Source of the DNA: an uncultured Acidimicrobiales bacterium
Lineage (GTDB): Bacteria > Actinomycetota > Acidimicrobiia > Acidimicrobiales > SZUA-35
Direction: 5' to 3'
NCBI GenBank assembly: GCA_937981915.1
Contig: CALJMD010000214.1
Span: 1 to 46,968, forward strand
Length of the DNA stretch: 46,968 bases
Shown here piece by piece: positions 39,436 to 46,968 of this stretch; the stretch's first letter is position 1; each line of letters opens with the position of its first letter. The position numbers and the translations under genes are program-made. A model generated the notes under the pieces. It ran no database searches and was not told where the DNA came from. It worked only from the letters and a program-made list of their open reading frames with translations.

Positions 39436-40188
39436 ATGTCGCAGGGGGCTGAGATAGTTGCAGTGGACCCCGGATCGTCGGTTTCAGCCGCCGTTCCGGC
39501 TGATGACGTGCCGACGTGGAGTCGAGCCGTTGAGTACGGGCGTCGCCTGATTCCGGTTGTTATTGGGGCCTTGGCGATTGTGACCGTCATGTTGTTGGTG
39601 GACCGGACTCGGTTTCTATCGACGTTTGACACCGACTTCTCGGACAGCGGGTTGTTTCAGGTCACACAGTGTCAGGAGTTGGGCGGTGACAGCGGCCAGT
39701 GGCGCTGCAACGGCTCACTAACCGAGGATGGCCGTCTCACTGAGGTTCCGTCTCGCTTGGTCGCTACTCGGGGCTCGCTGTCGTCCTCTCGCCCCTACGT
39801 AGGTGAGCGCCTGGACGTATTCTTCGAGACGGGCGACAACTCGACGGTGTATCCGCAGTCGGCCCGTCTCGGCGAGTTGACCAGGCTGTACGTGCAGCTT
39901 GTGCCGATGTTCTTACTGCTGTTGGGTGCCTTGTTGTGGCTCACCGGATGGGTTGCAAAGATGTTCGGTCCCCGGCCGGGCTCGACCGATGAAATGATCG
40001 TGGTCGAGAAGGGTCGGCAACTTCAGCCCTCTTGGGCCGCTAGCGAAGTCGGCTTTGGTCCGTTACGCCTACCGGCGGTTGGCGCCTTGCAGCGTCGGGG
40101 TGGAGCGTGGCTGGTGACCGGGTTCGTGGCGGCTGTTGCAGTTGCGGTCCTGACTCGAATCGTGCTTGGCTCGCTGGGTCTCCCTTAA
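39436..40188 (+). CDS. Hypothetical membrane protein with large extracytoplasmic loop
   Basis: TM segments LIPVVIGALAIVTVMLLV, MFLLLLGALLWLTGWVAKMF and WLVTGFVAAVAVAVLTRIVL; loop CQELGGDSGQWRC. ATG at 39436. Confidence 0.7.
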   Translation: MSQGAEIVAVDPGSSVSAAVPADDVPTWSRAVEYGRRLIPVVIGALAIVTVMLLVDRTRFLSTFDTDFSDSGLFQVTQCQELGGDSGQWRCNGSLTEDGRLTEVPSRLVATRGSLSSSRPYVGERLDVFFETGDNSTVYPQSARLGELTRLYVQLVPMFLLLLGALLWLTGWVAKMFGPRPGSTDEMIVVEKGRQLQPSWAASEVGFGPLRLPAVGALQRRGGAWLVTGFVAAVAVAVLTRIVLGSLGLP

Positions 40189-40201
40189 GCCTTCCCACCA
40201 G

Positions 40202-41623
40202 ATGAAGTCCCCATTGTCTTCGCCCGACGTCATTGTGATTGGCGGGGGAGTGGGCGGATGCGTTGTAGCGCTGCGTCTGGCTGAACACGGGCGACGCGTG
40301 CTCGTAGTCGAAGCTGGGCCCGCTTCGCCGTTGCCTGACGGGTTGCGCCGCTTGGATGTCGAGCAGTCAGGGGGGAGTCGACGTCGCTGGAGCGGCGTCA
40401 CCGTCTCTCCCGGTGGTGCCGATCGGCCGTACCTTCAAGGGCGTGGTCTCGGTGGCTCCGGCGGACTGAACGGAGCGGTTTTGGCCATGCCGACGAGCTC
40501 TGAACTGAACCGGTGGAGCGCCGCTACAGGCTCCGATCAGTGGGCTCCGGATTCGTTCGTGGCCGGGGCGGAACGGGCAGTTGAGGCGCTGGGCTCGACG
40601 TTGCTGTGTGATGACACGGCCGGCCTGGATCTCGACGACATGTTCGCGCCGCTGGCCCCGGTCAGTGCCGGTTCGACCTTGACCGGTGAATCGGCCGGAC
40701 TCTTTGTGCCTGCCCTGGCCGCACAACGCTCCGATGATGGTGTGATCAGCCGGGTTCTGGTGGCGGACCGGCTTGCAGAGTTACCGACTCGAATCGAGGT
40801 CCGCTCCGAGTCGGTCGTCGTGCGCCTACTAGGTGACGACGGCCGGGTGACCGGCGTGCAGCTGGCCGGTGGGGACGTTGTCACTGCCGATGAGGTCGTG
40901 GTCTGCGCTGGTTCGGTTCAAACTCCGCTCTTGTTGCAACGATCTGAAATGCTGGGGAAGGCAATAACGGGCCTTGACCATGCGTCGGTGGCATTGCCCT
41001 TCAGTGTCCCGCTCCGGTCCGATGCCAACGGTGGAGACCATCAATCCTTGGTGCGTCGCGTCGGTAGGTGGGCGCCGATGGCGACCGTGGATAGCGGCCA
41101 GGCCGGTGAGGTTGTACTGCATGTCATCGGTCCGCTAACTGGTGACCGCACTGAGAGGTCGTCGCCTTGGCTGGCACTTTTGTCGCCTGGTTTGGCCGCC
41201 CGACGCGCAGTTCATAGTGAAGGCTCGTCGGTGGTACTCGGCGGACTCCAATGGGATCGTGACTGCATCGACGTCATGACGTCGGCTGTTCGTGCTGCAA
41301 CCGAGCAGATCTCGGACTGTTTGATTTCAGGTGGCGCGGATGTTGAACTCACCCCTGATCTACGGCGAGACCTCAGCCACCAGCCAAAGGACGCGGACGC
41401 TGTTCTGCGCTGGATGAACCAGTTTGCCGGTCCGACCTACCATCTGTCCTCGACGTTGGCGTCGACCTCAATACTGGGCTCGTCTAGAGCGATTGGGAGG
41501 CTAGACGGGTGGTCCAACTTGGCGGTTGCCGATGCATCGGTCTTGCCCGGGCTGCCCGCGGTTGGCCCCCAGCTGGCGGTTATGGCCGTCGCTGAGCTGG
41601 TCAGCGAAGCGTTGCTCATGTAG
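40202..41623 (+). CDS. GMC-family FAD-dependent oxidoreductase
   Basis: DVIVIGGGVGGCVVALRLAEHGRRVLVVEAGP; YLQGRGLGGSGGLNGAVLAMP; TADEVVVCAGSVQTPLLLQRS; LAVADASVLPGLPAVGPQLAVMAVAELVSE. ATG at 40202. Confidence 0.85.
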   Translation: MKSPLSSPDVIVIGGGVGGCVVALRLAEHGRRVLVVEAGPASPLPDGLRRLDVEQSGGSRRRWSGVTVSPGGADRPYLQGRGLGGSGGLNGAVLAMPTSSELNRWSAATGSDQWAPDSFVAGAERAVEALGSTLLCDDTAGLDLDDMFAPLAPVSAGSTLTGESAGLFVPALAAQRSDDGVISRVLVADRLAELPTRIEVRSESVVVRLLGDDGRVTGVQLAGGDVVTADEVVVCAGSVQTPLLLQRSEMLGKAITGLDHASVALPFSVPLRSDANGGDHQSLVRRVGRWAPMATVDSGQAGEVVLHVIGPLTGDRTERSSPWLALLSPGLAARRAVHSEGSSVVLGGLQWDRDCIDVMTSAVRAATEQISDCLISGGADVELTPDLRRDLSHQPKDADAVLRWMNQFAGPTYHLSSTLASTSILGSSRAIGRLDGWSNLAVADASVLPGLPAVGPQLAVMAVAELVSEALLM

Positions 41624-41766
41624 AGAAGATGTTGTTAAGACGAAAGTCGTCTGGAACAAATGGGGCCGCGGTAGCGTTCTACTAAGCAGGTATCTGTTTT
41701 TAGGCGTGTGACGTCGGCCGGTCGTTAGGTCTGGTTCGGAGTGTCCACGCCAGGGAGATTCGGGAA

Positions 41767-42471
41767 ATGGCATTCGCACAAACATCCAGCACACCGGTTA
41801 TTGAAGCTGATGAGGGGACACGTTCAACGTTCCTGGTCAGGGTGTATCAGCACCTGGCGCTCGCTGTTGCGGCGTTCATCGGGTTTGAGGCGCTTCTGTT
41901 CACGCTCGGCATCGCCGAGGCGTTCTACGACTTCGTTGCCGGCTCGGGCGGCTTTGCCTGGCTGCTGATCCTCGGTGGCTTTGCCATCGTCAGTTCGATC
42001 GCCACGCGATCGGCGCATTCACTTGGTGACACCAGAATGCAGTACGGCGCCCTGTTTGCCATGGCGTTGGCGGAGGCGCTGATCTTCGCCCCGTTCCTGT
42101 ACATGTTCTTCAACGGCAGCGGTGGCGGAACCTCAACCGTGTTGACTGCGGCTGTCGTAACCATCATTGGCTTTACCGCACTGTCGGTCGTGGCCATGGT
42201 GACCCGCAGGGATCTCTCGCCGTTGCGACCACTCATCATGTGGGGAAGTTTCGCCGCCATCGGGCTTATCATCGCCGCCGTGATTTTCGGCTTTCAGCTC
42301 GGCCCGATCTTCTCAATTGCGATGGTGGCGCTGGCTGGTGCCTCGATCTTGTATCAGACCCAAAACATCGTGCGTCAGTACCCGGCTTGGGCCTATGTGG
42401 GCGCAGCCGTCAGCCTGTTCGGCTCACTGATGATGATGTTCTGGTACATCCTCCGCCTGATGCGGGACTAA
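41767..42471 (+). CDS. Bax inhibitor-1/YccA family membrane protein
   Basis: FLVRVYQHLALAVAAFIGFEALLF and six to seven hydrophobic segments; QTQNIVRQYP near the C-terminus, LFGSLMMMFWYILRLMRD. Confidence 0.85.
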   Translation: MAFAQTSSTPVIEADEGTRSTFLVRVYQHLALAVAAFIGFEALLFTLGIAEAFYDFVAGSGGFAWLLILGGFAIVSSIATRSAHSLGDTRMQYGALFAMALAEALIFAPFLYMFFNGSGGGTSTVLTAAVVTIIGFTALSVVAMVTRRDLSPLRPLIMWGSFAAIGLIIAAVIFGFQLGPIFSIAMVALAGASILYQTQNIVRQYPAWAYVGAAVSLFGSLMMMFWYILRLMRD

Positions 42472-42514
42472 ACACCCCCGATCTGACCGCTGTCGGATCA
42501 TAAAAGTAGTATTT

Positions 42515-42592
42515 GGACCGTTCCCGGCATGGGTCGGCTGGCCTAGCGAGTGTCTCGATCTAGGACCGGCGGCCCATGCCGGGGTCCGTTTT
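42515..42592 (+). terminator. Long composite hairpin with T-tract after the Bax inhibitor gene (terminator or structured RNA)
   Basis: GGACcgttCCCGGCATGGG...CCTAGCGAG-tgt-CTCGatCTAGG...CCCATGCCGGGGTCC-gTTTT; perfect 11-bp arm CCCGGCATGGG/CCCATGCCGGG with further nested pairing. Confidence 0.65.
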
Positions 42593-42820
42593 GCACTGGC
42601 CTTGTGGCTATCTTTACTCATCCTTGTCTTGTCGGGTGTCGACCTCATCCGTACTCTCCATCAGTGAAGGCAGCACGCGTCGCGCCGACCGACTCGAAAT
42701 GAAGTCGGCTGTGTCGCCGTGCTGTGCTCCGGACATCGACCATGTTGATCCGGAGAGATTGGTTACGACGGTGGGTGTGTCAGGTTGCGCTCACCGAGGT
42801 GCGGTGGCAAGGAGCCATAC

Positions 42821-44131
42821 ATGGCAGGAAAAGTACTTCGACGAGATCGGCGGAGACCGTCCAAGAGTGGGGCGTTGCCCGCACTGATCGTTTGCGGGTT
42901 TGTTATTGCCATCGGGGCCATGGTTGCTTCTTCGATTGGTGTTGCTGACAGCAAGACCAGCCGTTCCGACAGGGCCATCGCCGACGAGACTGTCACTGCG
43001 TCAGATGCCGGGCGCGGCAACAAGGGCAAGGGCAAAGCGCTTGGCCTTCAGCGGGATCGAGACACGAAACGCGGTGTGCTTGTCGTCAAGAACAACGGTC
43101 GGGGCTCGTTCACCAACTCGTCGTCGTCGACGTCGTCGTCGACACCTTCATCCTCGACGACCACATCGGAGCCTGGTTCGTCGTCGACCTCGACCATGTC
43201 TGTCGGTTCGTCAACGACTTCAAAATCGGGCTCATCGTCTACGACCGCCCCGGTTGTCAGCTCCACCTCAACGCCGTCAACGAAACCTCCGACAACGTCG
43301 GTAACCACAACGGCGGTCACATCGACCACTGTTACTTCAACCACTATCGCTCCGACCACGACGGCCAAACCGGTCACAACCTCAACTACGGCTGCGCCCA
43401 GGGCGGGCGAGTGGTTTGAAGGCTTTGACTCGCTGAATACCAGCCGTTGGGCGCCGGAGCACTCAACGTACGGAGACGGCAACGGTGAACGCCAGTGTTA
43501 CCAGCCGGACAACGTGTCGGTCCAGGGTGGCAAGTTGGTTCTCCGTGCGGTGGAGCAAACAGTCACTTGTCCGGGCGGATCGACCAGGACAATCAGTTCC
43601 GGCATGGTTCGAAGTAGGGGACTGTCATTCTCGCCGGGACAAGCAATCGAGTTCCGGGTCAAACTGACCGTAGCCGACCCATCGAACCAGGCCGGACTGT
43701 GGCCTGCGGTGTGGGCATCGAGCTGGGCGGGCGGTGGGTGGCCCACCGGCGGCGAGCTCGACTTCCTTGAGGTGATGACTGCCGAGGATCCGAATAGGGC
43801 TGTGTTCTCGATGCACTACGCAGACGAGTCAGGGCGTCACCGGTTACAGAACCGACCGTCCTACCTCGGTGGCCGGTTCAGCGATGAGTGGCATACGATC
43901 CGCTTCGACTACGGATACGGGGGCAAGCTGACCTGGTACCTGGATGGTCGTGAGACCTTCTCTGTGGACTATGCCGCCACCAGGCAGGGCTACCCTGCGC
44001 CGTTCGATCAGACCATTCGCGAGATCAAGGTAAACATGGCCGTTGGGGGATCTCCTGGAGCTCTGGGGTCGGGCGTGCTGTCGAAGGACGCCACCTTTGA
44101 AGTCGACTACATCCGGGTCTTCAACCTCTAG
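42821..44131 (+). CDS. Secreted/anchored glycoside hydrolase family 16 protein with Ser/Thr-rich linker
   Basis: N-terminal TM/signal; long S/T linker; WFEGFDSLNTSRWAPEHSTYGDGNGERQCYQPDNVSVQGGKLVLRAV; catalytic-like GGELDFLEVM; WHTIRFDYGYGGKLTWYLDG; C-terminal FEVDYIRVFNL. ATG with AAGGAG upstream. Confidence 0.88.
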   Translation: MAGKVLRRDRRRPSKSGALPALIVCGFVIAIGAMVASSIGVADSKTSRSDRAIADETVTASDAGRGNKGKGKALGLQRDRDTKRGVLVVKNNGRGSFTNSSSSTSSSTPSSSTTTSEPGSSSTSTMSVGSSTTSKSGSSSTTAPVVSSTSTPSTKPPTTSVTTTAVTSTTVTSTTIAPTTTAKPVTTSTTAAPRAGEWFEGFDSLNTSRWAPEHSTYGDGNGERQCYQPDNVSVQGGKLVLRAVEQTVTCPGGSTRTISSGMVRSRGLSFSPGQAIEFRVKLTVADPSNQAGLWPAVWASSWAGGGWPTGGELDFLEVMTAEDPNRAVFSMHYADESGRHRLQNRPSYLGGRFSDEWHTIRFDYGYGGKLTWYLDGRETFSVDYAATRQGYPAPFDQTIREIKVNMAVGGSPGALGSGVLSKDATFEVDYIRVFNL

Positions 44132-44141
44132 TTGAGCGGCA

Positions 44142-44176
44142 GCGGCTCCCGTCACCACAGCGGTGGCGGGGGCTCG
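44142..44176. terminator. Terminator-like hairpin after GH16, no T-tract
   Basis: gCGGCTCCCGTCACC-acagc-GGTGGCGGGGGCTCGc, imperfect stem. Confidence 0.45.
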
Positions 44177-44381
44177 CCAACCATGTAGTCACATGGCCAA
44201 TCCTTTTTGTATCTATAGCGAAGCGAGCCCTGGCCGACTAAAACGTTAGATAGACGTTTCGGCCCGGCGTATCGGTTCGACTAATCGCCACCACCTGATT
44301 GCCTTGTTAACTGGCGTTTCTTCGCGACTTTTGCTAGCTGTCGTCCGTCTCTCTGAGTGGTAAACAGATGCAGGAGTACAG

Positions 44382-45407
44382 ATGCGAAACATTCGAAGGT
44401 GGTGGCTTTGGCCGCTGCTCGGCATGCTTCTCTGCGCAGCGATAATGGGCTTGATAATGGCCGGCGTTGCCAGAGACCGCGCAGCGGATGCTGCCGCGGC
44501 GGCACTAGAAGGCGCAGGGCTTGATTCGGCGGTCAGCTACGTTGGCCTTCAGGGCCGAGGCCTGGACGGCCTTGGCGGTGATGGCCTGAACGTTGTTCTC
44601 GAAGGTCCGGCGGCCAATCAGGAAGCGGCTGTTCAAGCCGTTCGATCCCGAGACCAGATCGACGACGTGGAGTACCGGATCACTGAAGGTGACGCCGAGC
44701 CGGCACCCGAACCGGAGCCGGAACCCGAGCCAGAACCTGAGGTAGCGCTAGCGCCCATGGGTCTGGCAGCGGCTGCAGCCGGTGGCGCCATCGTCTTGGA
44801 CGGAGCAGTGCCGGACGAAGCTACCCGAGGGGCCATCGTTAGTTCGGCAGAAGCCGAATACGGGGCTACTAACGTCACCGACAACCTCACAATCGACGGT
44901 GACACCGTCGGCGAGGGTGGCGAGCTGGTAATAACCGGTGAAGCCGAGTCTGACGCTCAGAAGACCGAGTGGATCAGTCAGGCGTCAGTCGTCGCAACGG
45001 CAGGCGGCCTTGACCTAGTTGATCGAGTAACGGTTGCCTCAATCGAGCAGTCACTGAATGACCTGTTCCAATTGGAGCCAATCGAATTCGATGTCAACCG
45101 AGCGACGATTCGACCGGAATCAACTGCGACGCTTGACGCCGCAGCCGAGATGATCAACGCCAACCCTGCGGTTGGGGATCTCCTCGTCGTCGGGCACACC
45201 GACAGCGACGGAGACGAAGGTTCCAACCAGGCCCTGAGCGACGCTCGAGCCCAAGCAGTTGTTGCCTATCTGGTAGAAACCGGCAACGTTGACGCTGACC
45301 GACTTGACTCGGAAGGCAGGGGCGAGAGCGAGTTGCTCATCGATCCCGAGACCTCACCCGAGGATAAGCAGCGGAACCGGCGCATCGCCTGGGAGCTTCG
45401 ATCATGA
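44382..45407 (+). CDS. OmpA/MotB-family protein with N-terminal TM and Glu-Pro repeat linker
   Basis: WLWPLLGMLLCAAIMGLIMAGVA TM; EPAPEPEPEPEPEPEVA linker; IEFDVNRATIRPESTATLDAAAEMINANPAVGDLLVVGHTDSDGDEGSNQALSDARAQAVVAYLVETGNVDADRLDSEGRGE. Confidence 0.87.
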   Translation: MRNIRRWWLWPLLGMLLCAAIMGLIMAGVARDRAADAAAAALEGAGLDSAVSYVGLQGRGLDGLGGDGLNVVLEGPAANQEAAVQAVRSRDQIDDVEYRITEGDAEPAPEPEPEPEPEPEVALAPMGLAAAAAGGAIVLDGAVPDEATRGAIVSSAEAEYGATNVTDNLTIDGDTVGEGGELVITGEAESDAQKTEWISQASVVATAGGLDLVDRVTVASIEQSLNDLFQLEPIEFDVNRATIRPESTATLDAAAEMINANPAVGDLLVVGHTDSDGDEGSNQALSDARAQAVVAYLVETGNVDADRLDSEGRGESELLIDPETSPEDKQRNRRIAWELRS

Positions 45408-45486
45408 CATCAACAGTTCTAACAGTAAGTACGAAATCGAAATCACGAGCCGACGACGGCGACATCACAAAGGGAGCAAAATAGAG

Positions 45487-46968
45487 ATGGGTTGGTTATT
45501 CGGAACGATTGCATTGGCACTGCTGCTGTGCTTCCTCCTAGGATTGCTGCTCGGACTGCTTTGGTGGTGGTGGCGTCGTCGAGGCGAGGTCGCCGAGCGA
45601 GAGCGGATTCGACTTGAAAGCGAAGCGGAGACTGATCGGCTGCGCCGTCGAGTCACCGAGCTGAAGACGGCTGAGACACGAGCAGACGAGATCCAGCTTG
45701 AGTTGGACGGAGTTCGAGAGCGGGCCGATCGAGTCCCGAGCCTGGAGTCTGAGCTAAAGGGCTTTAAGTCCAAGGCTGATCTGGTGCCGGGTCTGGAGCA
45801 ACAGGTAGTCGCTCTTCGTGGCAAAGCCGATCGCTCGACAGAGCTTGAAGCTGAGGTCAGCGGTCTAAAGGCAGAAGCCGGCAAGGTCGGCGGTCTTCAA
45901 GCTGATCTGTCAAAGTTCAAAACGGAGGCCGGCAAGGTCGGTGGTCTTGAGACTCGAGTCGCTTCCTTGACAAAGGACTTGGACTCGGCGAAAGCTGATG
46001 CCGCCAAGGTGTCTGGCCTTGAAGCTGAACTGACCAAGTTCAAAGCTGAGGCTGGCAAGGTGTCCGGTCTCGAAGCTGAGTTGGCCAAGGCGAAAGCCGA
46101 CGCTGGCAAGGTTGGCGGTCTTGAAGCTGAGCTGACGAAGTTCAAAGCTGAGGCTGGCAAGGTTGGCGGTCTGCAGTCACAGATTCAGGGTTTCAAGGCG
46201 CAGGCTGACAAGTCAGCCTCACTCGAAACTGAGTTGGCGAAGGCGAAAGCTGATGCTGGCAAGGTTGGCGGTCTTGAAGCTGAGTTGACGAAGTTCAAGG
46301 CTGAGGCTGGCAAGGTGTCCGGTCTTGAAGCTGAGTTGGCGAAGGCGAAAGCTGATGCTGGCAAGGTGGCTGGTCTCGAAGCTGAGTTGGCGAAGGCCAA
46401 GGCTGATGCTGGCAAGGTGTCCGGTCTTGAAGCTGAGTTGGCGAAGTTCAAGGCTGAGGCTGGCAAGGTAAGTGGTTTGCAGGCTGAGTTGGCGAAGGCG
46501 AAAGCTGATGCCGGCAAGGTGGCTGGTCTCGAATCCCGAGTCTCGTCATTGTCGAAGGATCTCGACCTCTCTAAGGCCGAGGCCGGCAAGGTGTCCGGTC
46601 TGCAGTCGCAGATGCAGGGCTTCAAGGCGCAGGCTGATAAGTCGGCTTCACTTGAGGCTGAGCTGAGCAAGGCAAGGGCTGAGGCTGGCAAGGTCAGTGG
46701 TTTGCAGGCTGAGTTGGCGAAGGCGAAAGCTGATGCTGGCAAGGTTGGTGGCCTCGAAGCTGAGTTGGCCAAGTTCAAGGCTGAGGCTGGCAAGGTAAGT
46801 GGTTTGCAGGCTGAGTTGGCGAAGGCGAAAGCTGATGCTGGCAAAGTTGGTGGCCTCGAAGCTGAGTTGGCCAAGGCGAGGGCTGAGGCTGGCAAGGTAA
46901 GTGGTTTGCAGGCTGAGTTGGCGAAGGCGAAAGCTGACGCTGGCAAGGTTGGCGGTCTTGAAGCCGAG
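45487..46968 (+). CDS. Membrane-anchored long coiled-coil repeat protein, 3' end beyond the window
   Basis: ATG GGT TGG... open in frame for 494 codons to the window end: MGWLFGTIALALLLCFLLGLLLGLLWWWWRRRGEVAERERIRLESEAETDRLRRRV... then tandem GKVGGLEAELAKAKADA-type units. Absent from the ORF track because it has no in-window stop. Confidence 0.9.
   Translation, partial: MGWLFGTIALALLLCFLLGLLLGLLWWWWRRRGEVAERERIRLESEAETDRLRRRVTELKTAETRADEIQLELDGVRERADRVPSLESELKGFKSKADLVPGLEQQVVALRGKADRSTELEAEVSGLKAEAGKVGGLQADLSKFKTEAGKVGGLETRVASLTKDLDSAKADAAKVSGLEAELTKFKAEAGKVSGLEAELAKAKADAGKVGGLEAELTKFKAEAGKVGGLQSQIQGFKAQADKSASLETELAKAKADAGKVGGLEAELTKFKAEAGKVSGLEAELAKAKADAGKVAGLEAELAKAKADAGKVSGLEAELAKFKAEAGKVSGLQAELAKAKADAGKVAGLESRVSSLSKDLDLSKAEAGKVSGLQSQMQGFKAQADKSASLEAELSKARAEAGKVSGLQAELAKAKADAGKVGGLEAELAKFKAEAGKVSGLQAELAKAKADAGKVGGLEAELAKARAEAGKVSGLQAELAKAKADAGKVGGLEAE
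45829..46968 (+). repeat. Tandem 51-bp (17-aa) coding repeat with interspersed 72-bp (24-aa) units
   Basis: Reading in frame from 45829: 21 complete units (19 of 51 bp, 2 of 72 bp), ending at 46941, plus a 27-nt partial unit at the window edge. Confidence 0.92.

Noticed and set aside
44200-44381. Possible riboswitch upstream of the second OmpA-like gene
   Set aside because: I looked for c-di-GMP and c-di-AMP riboswitch consensus blocks by eye and found no convincing match.
46185-46946. 253-aa minus-strand ORF MPASAFAFANSACKPLTLPASALALANSAS...
   Set aside because: Antisense to the in-frame + strand coiled-coil repeat; low-complexity mirror of that repeat. The same applies to the minus-strand ORFs at 45897..46160 and 45465..45884.
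45829-46968. 51-bp direct repeats as a possible CRISPR array
   Set aside because: Units are contiguous, lack unique spacers, diverge at codon level and stay in one coding frame.

Overview
The window looks like ordinary chromosomal sequence from a high-GC actinobacterium; an Acidimicrobiia-like origin is inferred from gene content only. I support about 45 protein-coding genes, one tRNA-Leu(UAA) and several strong hairpins. I see no CRISPR array, rRNA, prophage or transposase.

Main blocks:
- HAD hydrolase and DUF2087 regulator
- FHA protein and pseudokinase-like pair
- BON-LysM protein
- korAB-type 2-oxoacid:ferredoxin oxidoreductase
- parvulin lipoprotein and MazG fusion
- PknB-like kinase
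- enolase, FtsB-like and OmpA-like genes
- form II CoxL-type molybdenum hydroxylase cluster with two XdhC-like genes, MocA and CoxG
- GH13, Ppx/GppA, Maf and enoyl-CoA hydratase genes
- BMP lipoprotein
- selD
- COG5610-like HAD protein and GMC oxidoreductase
- Bax inhibitor-1 family protein and GH16
- second OmpA-like gene and a membrane-anchored repeat coiled-coil protein that runs off the window

Most notable observations:
1. selD (minus strand) is truncated in the ORF track by an in-frame TGA at the position of E. coli SelD Cys17. A 10-bp hairpin follows the TGA directly, so it is very likely a selenocysteine-containing SelD.
2. A + strand ORF from 45487 to the window end is missing from the ORF track. 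It encodes 21 complete repeats (nineteen of 17 aa, two of 24 aa) behind an N-terminal TM helix.
3. The kinase next to the FHA gene has HRS in place of the catalytic HRD.
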